From NCBI GenBank assembly GCA_035293405.1, contig DATDOE010000033.1, forward strand, positions 1-64,000: 64,000 nt of DNA. Reading direction: 5' to 3'. Position numbers and translations under genes: made by a program. This document shows, one piece after another, positions 23,482-33,435 of this stretch (within the stretch, counting starts at the first letter, position 1; the number at the start of each line of letters is the position of its first letter). The DNA is from Gp6-AA40 sp035293405. GTDB taxonomy: Bacteria > Acidobacteriota > Vicinamibacteria > Vicinamibacterales > UBA2999. Under the pieces are notes generated by a model. That model made no database searches, was not told the DNA's origin, and was given only the letters and a program-made list of their open reading frames with translations.

Positions 23482-26400
23482 TCAATTCCCCTCCGCCGGC
23501 GCGGTCACGTTCACTGGCGTCTGACCCGAACGCAAGGCGGCGCTGACGCGATGCGTCAGGCGGGCAATCACGATGTAGAACACGGGGGTGAGGAACAGGC
23601 CGAAGAACGTCACACCGAGCATGCCGGCGAACACCGCGATGCCCATCGCCTGTCGAATTTCGAACCCGGCGCCTGACGAGAACACCAGCGGGACGACGCC
23701 CATGATGAACGCCATCGACGTCATGAGAATCGGGCGCAGCCGGACGCGGCACGCGGTGAGAATCGCCTGCAGGCTCGAGTCCCCCTCCGCCTCTCGCTGC
23801 TTGGCGAACTCCACGATGAGGATCGCGTTCTTGCAGGCCAGCCCGGCGAGCACGAGAAAGCTGATCTGCGTGAATACGTTGTTGTCGCCACCGGTGACCC
23901 AGACGCCGGCAATGGCCGAGAACAGCGTCATCGGCACGATGAGCAGGACGGTGATCGGGAGCGACCAGCTCTCGTAGAGCGCAGCCAACACGCCGTAGAC
24001 CAGCAACACGCAGAGCGGGAAGACGAACAGCATGGTGTTGCCGCCGACCAGCTCCTGATACGCCAGCTCGGTCCACTCGAAGGTCATCCCCGGCGGCAAC
24101 TGTCTGGCCAGCACGTCGGCGATCGCCTCCTGAGCCTGGCCGGAGCTGTAACCGGGCGCAGCACCGCCGTTGATCTCGGCCGCCGGGTAGCCGTTGTAGT
24201 GCATGACCTGATCGGGGCCGTAGCTGCGGGTGACGGTGACGAGAGACCCGAGCGGCACCATGTCGCCGTGGTCGTTTCGCGTCTCGAGCAGCCGGATCTG
24301 CTCCGGCTGCAGACGAAACGCCGACTCGGCCTGCGCGTTGACCTGGTAGGTCCGCCCGAAGCGGTTGAAGTCGTTCACGTAGAGCGAACCGAGGTACACC
24401 TGGAGGGTTTCGAAGACATCGGTCAGCGACACGCCGTAGCTTCTGACGCGCTCGCGATCGACGTCAGCGTCAATCTGGGGCACGCTCACCTGGAAGCTCG
24501 AGAAGAGCCCGGCCAGCGACGGCGCGGTCCGCCCTTCCGCGAGGCTGGCCTGCAACTGGCCATACAGCTCTTCGAAGCCGGCGCTGCCGCGATCCTCGAC
24601 ATAGAGCTTGAACCCTCCGACGGTCCCAAGACCCTGCACCGGCGGCGGCGGAAAGATCGCCACGACGGCTTCCTGAATGCCGCCGAAGAACTGGCCGTTC
24701 AGTGACTGCACGATGGCATCGGCGCGGAGATCGGGGGTCCTCCGCTCCTCCGAAGGCTTCAAGACAACGAACGCGATGCCGGCATTGGGTGCGTTGACGA
24801 AGCCGTTGATCGACAGCCCGGGAAAGGCGACCGAGCTGAGCACACCGGGATGTTTCAACGCGATCGAGGACATCCGCCGAATCACGGCGTCGGTGCGGTC
24901 GAGCGTCGACCCGTCGGGAAGCTGCGCGAAGGCGACCAGGTATTCCTTGTCCTGTGTCGGCACGAACCCCGGAGGCACGCGAGCGAATCCGGCGGCAGTG
25001 AGGCCGATGAGACCGACGTAGAGGGCGATCGCGACGGCGGCGACGCGCAGCACTCGCCCGACGCCGTGTGTGTACGCGTTCGAGCTGCGTGTGAAGAAGC
25101 TGTTGAACAGCCGGAAGAACCACCCGAACACCCGATCGGCCGCACGCTGCACGATGTCGCGCGGCGCCCCGCGGGGCTTGAGCAGACGCGAGGCCAGCGC
25201 CGGGCTCAGCGTCAGCGAGTTGAAGGCGGAGATCACCGTCGAGATCGCAATCGTCAAGGCAAACTGACGGTAGAACTGTCCGGAGAGCCCGCTGACGAAG
25301 GCTGTCGGCACGAAGACCGCGCACAGCACGAGCGCGATCGCGATGATCGGGCCCGAGACCTCCTCCATCGCTCGCCTGGTCGCGTCAAGGGGTGAGAGCC
25401 CAAGCTCGATGTGACGCTCGACGTTCTCCACCACGACGATCGCGTCATCGACGACGATGCCGATCGACAACACGAGGCCGAAAAGCGACAACGTGTTCAG
25501 CGAGAAGCCCATCATCAGCATCACGGCGAAGGTGCCGATGAGGGACACCGGCACGGCGACGAGCGGGATGACGGAGGCGCGCCACGTCTGCAGGAACACC
25601 ATCACCACGATCACGACGAGCAGGATGGCCTCGAACAGCGTCTCGACAACGGCGCGGATCGAGTTCCGCACGAACGTCGTCGGGTCGTAGACGATGCGAT
25701 ACTCGACGCCCTCGGGGAACGTCTTCTGCAGCGACGCCATCGTCGCCCGCACCTGATTCGACGCCTCGATCGCATTGGTCCCGGGCCGCTGGAAGATGCC
25801 GATCGCCACCGCCGGCTGGTTGTCGAGCAGGCTGCGGAGGGCGTAGGTGTTCGCACCAAGCTCGACGCGTCCGACGTCGCGGACGCGCGTGATCTGCCCG
25901 TCCGGCGTCGCACGGACGACGATGTCCGAGAACTCCTCGTCCGTGGTCAGCCGGCCGCGCGCGTTGACCGAGAGCTGGAACGTCGTGTCGGTTGGGGCGG
26001 GCTGTGCGCCGAGGACACCGGCCGCGACTTGCACGTTCTGCTCACGGATCGCGCGAACCACGTCGGTCGTGGTGAGCCGCCGCGACGCCAGTCGATTGGG
26101 ATCAAGCCAGACCCGCATGCTGAACTCACCCGCGCCGAACACCTGCGCGCTGCCGACGCCGGGAATCCGGGTGAGCTCGTCCTTCACCCGGAGATGGGCA
26201 AAGTTCGAGAGATAGAGCATGTCGTAGCGCTCGTCCGGAGAGACGAGGTGCACGACCATGATGAAGTCGGGCGTGGATTTCTCGGTGACGACGCCGATGC
26301 GCTGGACCTCGGATGGCAGCCGCGGCAGAGCCTGCGCCACGCGGTTCTGCACCTGCACCTGCGCGTTGTCCAGATCGGTACCCAAGGCGAAGGTGATGGT

Positions 26401-26676
26401 CAGCGTCATCCGGCCGTCGGACGTCGCCTGCGAGAACATGTAGAGCATGTCCTCCACGCCGTTCATCTGCTGCTCGAGCGGCGACGCCACTGTCTCGGCG
26501 ATGACGCGCGGATTGGCGCCCGGATAGGTCGCGTGCACGACGACGGTCGGAGGCACGACTTGCGGGTACTCGCTGATCGGCAGCTGGAACAGCGCGAGCG
26601 CCCCGCCCACGACAATCACCAGCGACAGCACCGCCGCGAAGATCGGTCGATCGATGAAGAATCTTGACATGTTCAT
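23482..26676 (-). CDS. RND (AcrB/MexB-type) multidrug efflux pump
   Basis: The 1064-residue inner-membrane antiporter starts MNMSRFFIDRPIFAAVLSLV. It carries YPQVVPPTVVVHATYPGANP, the TM4 proton-relay stretch LSIGIVVDDAIVVVENVERH (adjacent Asp pair), RPILMTSMAFIMGVVPLVFS near the end, and the usual two large periplasmic loops. The length matches HAE1-family pumps (about 1030-1060). It is middle gene of the operon MFP-RND-OMF and starts at the MFP stop. Confidence 0.96.
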   Translation of the reverse strand: MNMSRFFIDRPIFAAVLSLVIVVGGALALFQLPISEYPQVVPPTVVVHATYPGANPRVIAETVASPLEQQMNGVEDMLYMFSQATSDGRMTLTITFALGTDLDNAQVQVQNRVAQALPRLPSEVQRIGVVTEKSTPDFIMVVHLVSPDERYDMLYLSNFAHLRVKDELTRIPGVGSAQVFGAGEFSMRVWLDPNRLASRRLTTTDVVRAIREQNVQVAAGVLGAQPAPTDTTFQLSVNARGRLTTDEEFSDIVVRATPDGQITRVRDVGRVELGANTYALRSLLDNQPAVAIGIFQRPGTNAIEASNQVRATMASLQKTFPEGVEYRIVYDPTTFVRNSIRAVVETLFEAILLVVIVVMVFLQTWRASVIPLVAVPVSLIGTFAVMLMMGFSLNTLSLFGLVLSIGIVVDDAIVVVENVERHIELGLSPLDATRRAMEEVSGPIIAIALVLCAVFVPTAFVSGLSGQFYRQFALTIAISTVISAFNSLTLSPALASRLLKPRGAPRDIVQRAADRVFGWFFRLFNSFFTRSSNAYTHGVGRVLRVAAVAIALYVGLIGLTAAGFARVPPGFVPTQDKEYLVAFAQLPDGSTLDRTDAVIRRMSSIALKHPGVLSSVAFPGLSINGFVNAPNAGIAFVVLKPSEERRTPDLRADAIVQSLNGQFFGGIQEAVVAIFPPPPVQGLGTVGGFKLYVEDRGSAGFEELYGQLQASLAEGRTAPSLAGLFSSFQVSVPQIDADVDRERVRSYGVSLTDVFETLQVYLGSLYVNDFNRFGRTYQVNAQAESAFRLQPEQIRLLETRNDHGDMVPLGSLVTVTRSYGPDQVMHYNGYPAAEINGGAAPGYSSGQAQEAIADVLARQLPPGMTFEWTELAYQELVGGNTMLFVFPLCVLLVYGVLAALYESWSLPITVLLIVPMTLFSAIAGVWVTGGDNNVFTQISFLVLAGLACKNAILIVEFAKQREAEGDSSLQAILTACRVRLRPILMTSMAFIMGVVPLVFSSGAGFEIRQAMGIAVFAGMLGVTFFGLFLTPVFYIVIARLTHRVSAALRSGQTPVNVTAPAEGN

Positions 26677-27875
26677 TACCGTGACGACGGCTCGCTACGG
26701 AGCGCCGCCTCCTGATCCATGGGCACGGTGACGGGCTCAACCTGCACGCCCGGGCGAACCCGCTGGAGGCCATTGACCACCACCGGCTCACCATCCTGCA
26801 GGCCACTGCGCACCACTCGCAGGCCGTCCACAAGCGGACCGAGGGTCACGGCCCGGTACTGAATGTCGTGCTTGGGTCCGACGACGTACACGAACTTCTT
26901 ATTGAGGTCGGTGCCGACCGCCCGATCCTGAATCAGCAGCCCGCGGTGGCTGCCGGAGCCGGCGAGCCGCAGCCGCACAAAGAGACCGGGCGTGAGCAGT
27001 CCGTCGGTGTTGCGGAACACGGCGCGTCCGCGAATCGTGCCCGTCGCGGCATCGAGCTGATTGTCGAGAAAATCCAGCCGACCTTCGCGAGGAAACCCTT
27101 CCTCGTTGGCCAACGCCATGTGAATCGGACGCTGAATCGACTGGCCGCGGCTCCGTCCTCTCTTGCCCGCGTCGGTGGTGTATCGCAGATAGATCTGCTC
27201 GTCGGCGTCGAAGTACGCGTAGACGGGATCGAGCGACACCACCGTGGTCAGCAACGTGGCCTCACTCGGACCGGTCGACACCAGATTGCCTTCGGTCACG
27301 ATGGCGCGCCCGACACGGCCGTTGATCGGAGAGGTGACCTGCGTGAATTCCAGGTTCAACGCCGCCGCGCGCAATCCGGCTTCCACCGCTGACGCCTGCG
27401 CGTCGGACTCCTGCGCGAACGCGGCACGGCGATCGTGCTCCTCGTTCGAGATGGCATTCTCGCTGCGGAGGCGCTCGGCACGCTGCAGCTCGGAGAGCGC
27501 TCGCTGACCCGTGGCGCGAGCGCGGGCGAGCTCCGCGCGAAGGCGATCGACCTCGGCCTGGAACGGTCGCGGATCGATCTGGAACAGCGGGTCGCCCTTG
27601 TGGACGATGGCCCCTTCCTGGAAACGTACGGCCGCGACGTAGCCGGAGACGCGTGGTCGAACATCGACCGCATCCACCGCCTGCAGGCGGCCGGTGAACT
27701 CATCCCATTCGGTTACGTCACGCTCGATGGCGTTGGCGACCGTAACCTGTGGCGCCGGCGGCGGAGCCGGCTGGGCAGCCGTTCGTGCACATGCAGACAG
27801 CACGAACAGAAGTGGAAAGGTGGAAAAGTGGAGAAGTGGAAAAGTGGAAAAGCGAAATCGAAAAGAAGCGTTCAT
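26676..27875 (-). CDS. RND efflux membrane-fusion lipoprotein
   Basis: The 399-residue periplasmic adaptor has the lipobox LSAC (Cys29) and the barrel-sandwich start VTEWDEFTGRLQAVDAVDVR, then PRVSGYVAAV. A helical hairpin of about 80 residues (FQAEVDRLRAELARARATGQ) is followed by INGRVGRAIVTEGNLV. The signal peptide is remarkable: residues 9-24 are FSTFPLLHFSTFPLLF, encoded by tandem octamers, so a one-unit change would shift the frame before the lipobox. The ATG at 27875 is chosen because the signal follows directly. Confidence 0.93.
   Translation of the reverse strand: MNASFRFRFSTFPLLHFSTFPLLFVLSACARTAAQPAPPPAPQVTVANAIERDVTEWDEFTGRLQAVDAVDVRPRVSGYVAAVRFQEGAIVHKGDPLFQIDPRPFQAEVDRLRAELARARATGQRALSELQRAERLRSENAISNEEHDRRAAFAQESDAQASAVEAGLRAAALNLEFTQVTSPINGRVGRAIVTEGNLVSTGPSEATLLTTVVSLDPVYAYFDADEQIYLRYTTDAGKRGRSRGQSIQRPIHMALANEEGFPREGRLDFLDNQLDAATGTIRGRAVFRNTDGLLTPGLFVRLRLAGSGSHRGLLIQDRAVGTDLNKKFVYVVGPKHDIQYRAVTLGPLVDGLRVVRSGLQDGEPVVVNGLQRVRPGVQVEPVTVPMDQEAALRSEPSSR
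27812..27851. repeat. octamer array (GTGGAAAA) inside the MFP signal-peptide codons
   Basis: Five tandem octamers (GTGGAAAG, GTGGAAAA, GTGGAGAA, GTGGAAAA, GTGGAAAA on the plus strand) lie wholly within codons 8-22 of the minus-strand membrane-fusion protein gene. Confidence 0.97.
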
Positions 27876-28087
27876 GCATGGCAGTGTGGCGCTCGCCAGC
27901 CCGCCCAAACAATCGGGCAGTGGCCGCAGAGAACGCTCACTCGTGAGCATTACCTGCAGCCGTGACGTCCTGGGGACATCGATCTGCGACCTTTGGACGA
28001 GGCGGCCATGGGCCATGCGGCCATCTCGTGTCTGGAGGGAAACTGCTCAATAATGGAGTGGTGTCCGACTCTATGCGAGGTCATGAC

Positions 28088-29461
28088 ATGGCCGTTCAAG
28101 AAGCCGTCGGCGTCGGCGTTGCAGAGTCTTCAGCTCAGTTGCTCTCTCCCGAAGCCGACCAATGCGGGCTTGCGCACGACACCCGCGTTCCGGAGTTGGA
28201 TGCCAGTGATCCGGAAACACTGCGCGCGGCGCTGAGCCGCGAGACGGCCGAGCGCCGCCGCGCCGAATGCCTCGCCAAAACCCAGACCGACGTCGTGAAG
28301 TTCGCGCTCGATCTCCTGGTGCGTGAGCCGGACATCGAGGGCTTCTTCAAAGCGTTGATGAAGACCATGGCCGAGGAGGGCGAGAGCCAGGCGGCCGCTG
28401 TCTGGCTCATCGACGAGGATCGTCAGCGCTGCGAATTGTGGATGGTTCACCTGCCGGGTCGCTTGCTCACCGCTGAGTCGCCCGAGTGGGACACCGTCAC
28501 GTATCCGCGAGAGAGCATGGCGAACCATCTGTTTACGCACGCACCTGGATGGAATCAGACCGTCGAGTATGAGAGCGAAGACCCGCGTTTGCCCGACGTG
28601 GTTCGAGACTTCAACCGCGGCAAGGGTCTCGGCACCACTGTCGTCACACCGCTCGTCCTCGGCGGTCACAATCTGGGTTGGGTCACGCTCTGCAGCCTGG
28701 CCACGCCAGAATGTGGATGGCAATGGTGGCGCGTCGCGCTGGTGGAAGCCATCGCACGCCAGGCGGCTCTGGCCCTGCATCAGAGCCGCCTGACCGAGTT
28801 GAATCGGATCGAGGAGCGGCGCAAGGCGATCCTCGAGGAACGCAATCGGCTCGCGCGCGACATCCACGACAACCTCGCGCAAGGCTTCGCCGCGATCCTG
28901 ATGCAGTTGCAGGCCGCACAGCGTGAGGTCTGCGCGCTGCCACCAGCCGTGGCTCGAAGCATCGAGACCGCCGTCGATCTCGCCCGCACGCACATGACCG
29001 AGGCTCGACGATCGGTGGGCGCCCTCCGGCCGAACGTGAGCGACGGCGAGGATATCGCCCGAGCCATCAAACGCCTCGCCGCGCTCGGTCAGCGCACGAC
29101 CACCGTGCCGATCGACGTCCACATCGACGAGATCCCCAGGTTCGGCGACGGCGTCGAACGCGAAATCCTCTCCATCGCGCAAGAGGCCCTGACCAACGCC
29201 CTGCGCCACGCGCGCGCCCGTCGCATCACGATCCGCGCCTCGACCGTGAACTCGATCGGCCTGCGATTGTCAGTGGCCGACGACGGCCGCGGGATTCCGC
29301 GCGAGCAGTCCTCGTCGGGGTTCGGCATGACGAGCATGCAGGAGCGGGCCGACCGCATCGGCGCCTCGCTGACCATCGTCACGGCCCCGCGAAGCGGCAC
29401 GGAAGTCGTGCTGGCGTGGGAACCCTCGTCCTTGCCAACGCAGGTCCATGCCGTCTCCTAG
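28088..29461 (+). CDS. NarL-type sensor histidine kinase with GAF domain
   Basis: The 457-residue soluble kinase has an N-terminal helical region, a GAF domain (about 80-230: ESQAAAVWLIDEDRQRCELW, GLGTTVVTPLVLGGHNLGWV), and a HisKA_3 box RLARDIHDNLAQGFAAIL with phospho-acceptor His near residue 260. The HATPase domain shows EALTNALRHARARR, VADDGRGIP and SGFGMTSMQERADRIGASL. No TM segment is visible, so it senses a cytosolic signal. The ATG at 28088 has a GAGG element 7 nt before it; 28073 is an alternative. It is divergent from the RND operon and overlaps its response regulator. Confidence 0.9.
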   Translation: MAVQEAVGVGVAESSAQLLSPEADQCGLAHDTRVPELDASDPETLRAALSRETAERRRAECLAKTQTDVVKFALDLLVREPDIEGFFKALMKTMAEEGESQAAAVWLIDEDRQRCELWMVHLPGRLLTAESPEWDTVTYPRESMANHLFTHAPGWNQTVEYESEDPRLPDVVRDFNRGKGLGTTVVTPLVLGGHNLGWVTLCSLATPECGWQWWRVALVEAIARQAALALHQSRLTELNRIEERRKAILEERNRLARDIHDNLAQGFAAILMQLQAAQREVCALPPAVARSIETAVDLARTHMTEARRSVGALRPNVSDGEDIARAIKRLAALGQRTTTVPIDVHIDEIPRFGDGVEREILSIAQEALTNALRHARARRITIRASTVNSIGLRLSVADDGRGIPREQSSSGFGMTSMQERADRIGASLTIVTAPRSGTEVVLAWEPSSLPTQVHAVS

Positions 29462-30116
29462 TGCACCGTCTCTTGGTGCGGCCATGATCGCAACCCTGCC
29501 CGCCAGCGTCCTCCTGGTCGATGACCACGCGCTGCTCAGGACGGGCGTGGCCAACATCATCAATCAGGAGTCCGACCTTCGTGTGGTGGCCGAAGCTGGC
29601 AACGGCGTCGAGGCGCTCGAAGCCTACGACCGATACCACCCCGACGTGACGCTGCTCGATCTGCGTATGCCGGTCATGGAAGGTGTGGAGGTCGTTCGCC
29701 GGCTCCGGGAGCGGGATCCACGCGCGCGCGTCATCGTGCTCACCACCTACGACACCGACGAAGAGATCTCACGCGCGCTGAAGGCGGGTGCGAAGGCGTA
29801 CGTGTTGAAGGACATCTCCGCGGATGACCTGATCACCTGCATCCGCGATGTGCTCGCCGGAAAGACCTATCTCGCCCCGGCCGCTGCCGCCAAGCTCGCC
29901 GAAGGGGTGACTCGAGTCCAGCTCACACCCCGCGAGATCGCCACGCTTCGACTGATGGCCGACGGCAAGGCGAACAAAGAGATTGCCAACGAGCTCGGCA
30001 TCAGCGACCGGACTGTGAAGACCCATCTGGGTCACCTGTTCGAGAAGCTGGGCGTCACCAGTCGCACGGAAGCCGTCAAGGTCGCGACCCGCCGGGGGCT
30101 TGTGCGTCTGGAGTAA
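29448..30116 (+). CDS. NarL/FixJ-family response regulator
   Basis: The 222-residue product has a receiver domain (SVLLVDDHALLRTGVANIIN; phospho-acceptor Asp71 in VTLLDLRMP; Lys in AYVLKD) and a C-terminal LuxR-type HTH (LTPREIATLRLMADGKANKE, IANELGISDRTVKTHL). The 14-nt overlap with the kinase gene shows they are partners. The 3' end overlaps the convergent TPR gene by 41 nt. Given the divergent layout, the RND operon is a likely target. ATG 29484 is an alternative start. Confidence 0.95.
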   Translation: MPSPSAPSLGAAMIATLPASVLLVDDHALLRTGVANIINQESDLRVVAEAGNGVEALEAYDRYHPDVTLLDLRMPVMEGVEVVRRLRERDPRARVIVLTTYDTDEEISRALKAGAKAYVLKDISADDLITCIRDVLAGKTYLAPAAAAKLAEGVTRVQLTPREIATLRLMADGKANKEIANELGISDRTVKTHLGHLFEKLGVTSRTEAVKVATRRGLVRLE

Positions 30117-31536
30117 GAGCCGCCTCGATCAGGCGCGCGACCTCATCGCGTCGCTCTTCGAGGTCCTCGAGTACACGCCTGTGACGTGCGGTGTCCCGGG
30201 CTTTCAACGTGTCGGTGCCTGGCCCCGCCAGGATCTTTGCGATGGCCTCCCGACGCAACGCGATCGACAAGTCGTAACACTGCCCCGCCTGCTTGAACGC
30301 GGCCAGCGCTTCGGGCAGCTTGCCGCGCTGGTCGCGGACGATGCCGAGGTCGAACGTCGCTTCACACTCCCCGAGGTCGATCGCCAGCGCACCCTGGAAG
30401 TCCCGCTCGGCGGTCTCCAATCGGCCGAGCCTCCACTCGATCACCCCGGACAGTACCAGCACCGCGGCGTTGGCCATCAGCGTGCGCGCGCGATCCGCAT
30501 CGGCGCGCGCGAGCTCGTAGCGGCCAACCCGCAGCTGATTCCACGCGCGCCAGTAATACGCTTCTCCCAGCAGCCACTGGCCTCCATCGATCAGGCGGGT
30601 GGCGGCCGAGATGGCGTCTTCGGAGCGTTCGAGATGCGACAGGCTGATGGCCCTGCCAATCATGGATTCGGGATGGCCGGGTGCAACCGCGAGGGCGGCG
30701 TCGTAGGCGGCGAGGGCTGGAATCCAGTCCTCCCAGAGGCGATAGAGATTCCCGACCCGCGTCGCGATCGCGGGAGAGCGCGGGAACGCGCGCGCGGCGG
30801 ACTCCAGCCGCATAAGCGCTTCCTCGGGATTCGGGTTGAGTGGATCCTCGAGCGCATACAGGCCGAGCGCGAAGTCGGCGTCAGCCAACTCTGCACGGGC
30901 CGCTCGAAGCGCGGCAAGGCGCTCAGCGTGGGTCGGGCCGCAGATGCCAATCGCGTATTGAATGAGCGGCGTCATGGCGACGGGGTCGACCGAACCTGAG
31001 AAGCTCTGCTCGGTCTCGATCAGCGTTCCGAAGGCACAGACGAGAGACACATCGAGATACGCGCGGAACGCGTCGGAACCAGACCCGCTTCGCAGCGCAT
31101 CACGCCACGTGATGAGCCTCTCGCGCGCCCTCCTGCCGCGACTGATGTCGAAGAGCGCCTCGCGGTTCTCGCTCAGTCGATCCGGCGGAATGGTCTCGAC
31201 GATCTCGAGATACAGAGGCGATGAGGGGTCGGCGGTCGCGAGCGCCCGAGCCCGTTCGAGCCACTCCTCTGCCGGCAGGCCCAGCTCCTTCGAGCGAAGC
31301 ACCAGGAGGGCGGCCGCCTCGAACGCCTGCGACCTCGCGCCGCGCGCCTGTCCAACCTCATAGGCCTTCTCTAGGCACTGATAGCAACCCTGAAGGATCA
31401 GGCTGGATACCTCGCCCAACATCACCGGCAACGGAGCGGCCGGTACCGACGGGGGCTTCCGTCCCGCGCATCCGATCGCGCCGAGCGCCAGCGTCAGCGT
31501 CAGCGTGCCTGCGAGAGCCCATCGCCTGGACCTCAT
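30076..31536 (-). CDS. TPR-repeat lipoprotein
   Basis: The 486-residue product has a lipobox in LTLALGAIGCAGR (Cys23). From about residue 200 it has several TPR-like helix pairs: DFALGLYALEDPLNPNPEEA, AIATRVGNLYRLWEDWIPAL, AAYDAALAVAPGHPESMIGR, AYYWRAWNQLRVGRYELARA, DFQGALAIDLGECEATFDLG. It probably acts as a periplasmic scaffold. Its ATG overlaps the stop of the permease gene (ATGA), so the two are translationally coupled. Confidence 0.8.
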   Translation of the reverse strand: MRSRRWALAGTLTLTLALGAIGCAGRKPPSVPAAPLPVMLGEVSSLILQGCYQCLEKAYEVGQARGARSQAFEAAALLVLRSKELGLPAEEWLERARALATADPSSPLYLEIVETIPPDRLSENREALFDISRGRRARERLITWRDALRSGSGSDAFRAYLDVSLVCAFGTLIETEQSFSGSVDPVAMTPLIQYAIGICGPTHAERLAALRAARAELADADFALGLYALEDPLNPNPEEALMRLESAARAFPRSPAIATRVGNLYRLWEDWIPALAAYDAALAVAPGHPESMIGRAISLSHLERSEDAISAATRLIDGGQWLLGEAYYWRAWNQLRVGRYELARADADRARTLMANAAVLVLSGVIEWRLGRLETAERDFQGALAIDLGECEATFDLGIVRDQRGKLPEALAAFKQAGQCYDLSIALRREAIAKILAGPGTDTLKARDTARHRRVLEDLEERRDEVARLIEAALTPDAQAPGGSRP

Positions 31537-33428
31537 GACGGTCGCAGCGCGGTGACGGGATCGCCCTGGAAGAAGCCCGGCGTCACGCTTTGGAGCACCG
31601 TGCCGAGATGGCCAGGAGCCGGGATTTCCTGGCCCACGATCTGGATGTTGGTCCCGAATGTGTTGGTCGTCGGCAGGGCGCGCGCCATGGCCATGGCGCG
31701 AATGCCGGGAACCGCACCCACCTCCCGCGCAATGGACTCGAAGACGGCAGCTTTTTTCTCGGGCGAGGCATATCGTGCGGCCGGCAAGGGGATCCGCATC
31801 GTCAGCAGCCCCTCGGACCGAAACCCGGTATCGACGGCCGCCAGTTGCGCGAGGCTCTTCAGCATGAGCGCGGCGCCGACCAGGAGCACGACCGAGAGCG
31901 CGACTTGCACCGCGACCAGAGCGGCCCGAGTGTTCATGCGAAGCCGGCCGGACTTCCCGCGCCCGTCCGCACTCGTTGCTCCGCTCTGGCGAAGGCTCTC
32001 CACAACACCCGGCCGCATGATCTGCAGCGCGGGCAACATGCCAAACACGAGGCCCGCCGCCACCGACACCGCGGTCGTAAACGCCAGCACGATTCCGCTG
32101 AGATGAACTTCGTCTGCGCGAGGCAGATCGAAAATCCAGGACCCCGTGAACAGGCCGACAGTGATGCTTGCGACCAGGAGACCCAGCGCACCGCCTGCCG
32201 CCGACAGGACGAGGCTCTCAGTCAGGAGCTGGCGGACGAGGCGTCCGCGGGGAGCGCCGAGCGCGGTCCGCACGGCCAGCTCACGCTCGCGTGACGTGGC
32301 GCGCGCCATGAGCAGCGTGGCCACATTGGCGCAGGCGATGAGCAGCACGAAACCCACAGCCGCCAGAAGCATCCACAGCATCTGGCTGACGTCGGTGGTG
32401 AGCTCGTCCTTGTACGGGGCAACGCGCAGCGGTCCGCGATCGAGCGCCTTCGGCCGCGCCGCCTCGTACTGAGCGCTCAGGACGTCGAGCTCGGCGCGCG
32501 CCTGTTCGAGGCTGACGCCCGGCTTCAGCCGGCCAAAACCGAACAACGCCACACAACAGGCGCGATACTGCGGCGCCAGCGAAGGCGTTTGCGATGGCTG
32601 TGTGAGCCAGACATCCACATCGGGAAACGGGAAGCGAAACCCCTCGGGGAGCACGCCGATGATCGCGTGCGGCACGGAGTCGAGTGTCGCCATCTGACCG
32701 TCGATCGACACCGCCGCCCCGAAGCGGCGTTTCCACAGCGCGGCACTGATCATCGCCACCGGAGGACCGCCAGGTGCATCTTCGGTCGACAGAAAACTGC
32801 GTCCCCGTTTGGGCCGCACGCCGAGGATCTCCAGGAAGTTTGCGGACACGCGGGCGCCTCGCAGCACCTCGGGCTCTCCCCTGCCGGAGAACGTGACGTC
32901 CTCGTTCCGACGAGCCAGGTAGGCCCCTAGATCGGTCAACGACCGAATCGATTTCCTGGTGGCTTCGACGCGGGGCAACGAGAGCCACTGCTGCGCGTTC
33001 TGACTCTCGCCTCTCGCGACGAACACCAGGCGGTCGGGATCCGGATAGCCGAGCGGCTGCAGCAGGACGCCGTACACCACGGAGAACATGGCGGAGTTGG
33101 CGCCAATTCCGATGGCGAGCGTCAGGATGGCGACCGCGCCGAAGCCCGGACTGCCCCTGATACCACGCAGGCCGTAGCGCAGGTCGGCCAGGAATTGCTC
33201 CACGAGCGGGAGACCTCGCACGTCGCGATGGGCCTCGCGGAGCTGCGGCAGTCCTCCCAACTCCAGCCGCGCCGCGCGGCGGGCATCATCCGGGGTCATC
33301 CCGCGGCGGACGTGATCTTCTTCGACCATCTGGAGGTGGGACTCGAGCTCCTGATCGAAGTCGCGATCGAGGCGGGCCGAGCTCAGACATGCGCGCACCC
33401 GCGAGGCGAGACGTGTGAGTGAGTCCAT
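31533..33428 (-). CDS. ADOP-type FtsX/MacB permease with internal deletion
   Basis: It opens with the ADOP N-terminal domain (FDQELESHLQMVEEDHVRRG, RRAARLELGGLPQLREAHRD). TM1 is GAVAILTLAIGIGANSAMFS, then comes the first periplasmic core and an FtsX block with MLLAAVGFVLLIACANVATL, MARATSRERELAVRTALGAP and TTAVSVAAGLVFGMLPALQI. A second core begins after ALVAVQVALSVVLLVGAALM. The protein then jumps from LQSVTPGFFQ to GDPVTALRPS, the usual C-terminal end. At 631 residues it lacks about 150-200, including the second FtsX block, so transport function is doubtful. Coupled to padR upstream. Confidence 0.85.
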   Translation of the reverse strand: MDSLTRLASRVRACLSSARLDRDFDQELESHLQMVEEDHVRRGMTPDDARRAARLELGGLPQLREAHRDVRGLPLVEQFLADLRYGLRGIRGSPGFGAVAILTLAIGIGANSAMFSVVYGVLLQPLGYPDPDRLVFVARGESQNAQQWLSLPRVEATRKSIRSLTDLGAYLARRNEDVTFSGRGEPEVLRGARVSANFLEILGVRPKRGRSFLSTEDAPGGPPVAMISAALWKRRFGAAVSIDGQMATLDSVPHAIIGVLPEGFRFPFPDVDVWLTQPSQTPSLAPQYRACCVALFGFGRLKPGVSLEQARAELDVLSAQYEAARPKALDRGPLRVAPYKDELTTDVSQMLWMLLAAVGFVLLIACANVATLLMARATSRERELAVRTALGAPRGRLVRQLLTESLVLSAAGGALGLLVASITVGLFTGSWIFDLPRADEVHLSGIVLAFTTAVSVAAGLVFGMLPALQIMRPGVVESLRQSGATSADGRGKSGRLRMNTRAALVAVQVALSVVLLVGAALMLKSLAQLAAVDTGFRSEGLLTMRIPLPAARYASPEKKAAVFESIAREVGAVPGIRAMAMARALPTTNTFGTNIQIVGQEIPAPGHLGTVLQSVTPGFFQGDPVTALRPS

Positions 33429-33435
33429 CGCGATG

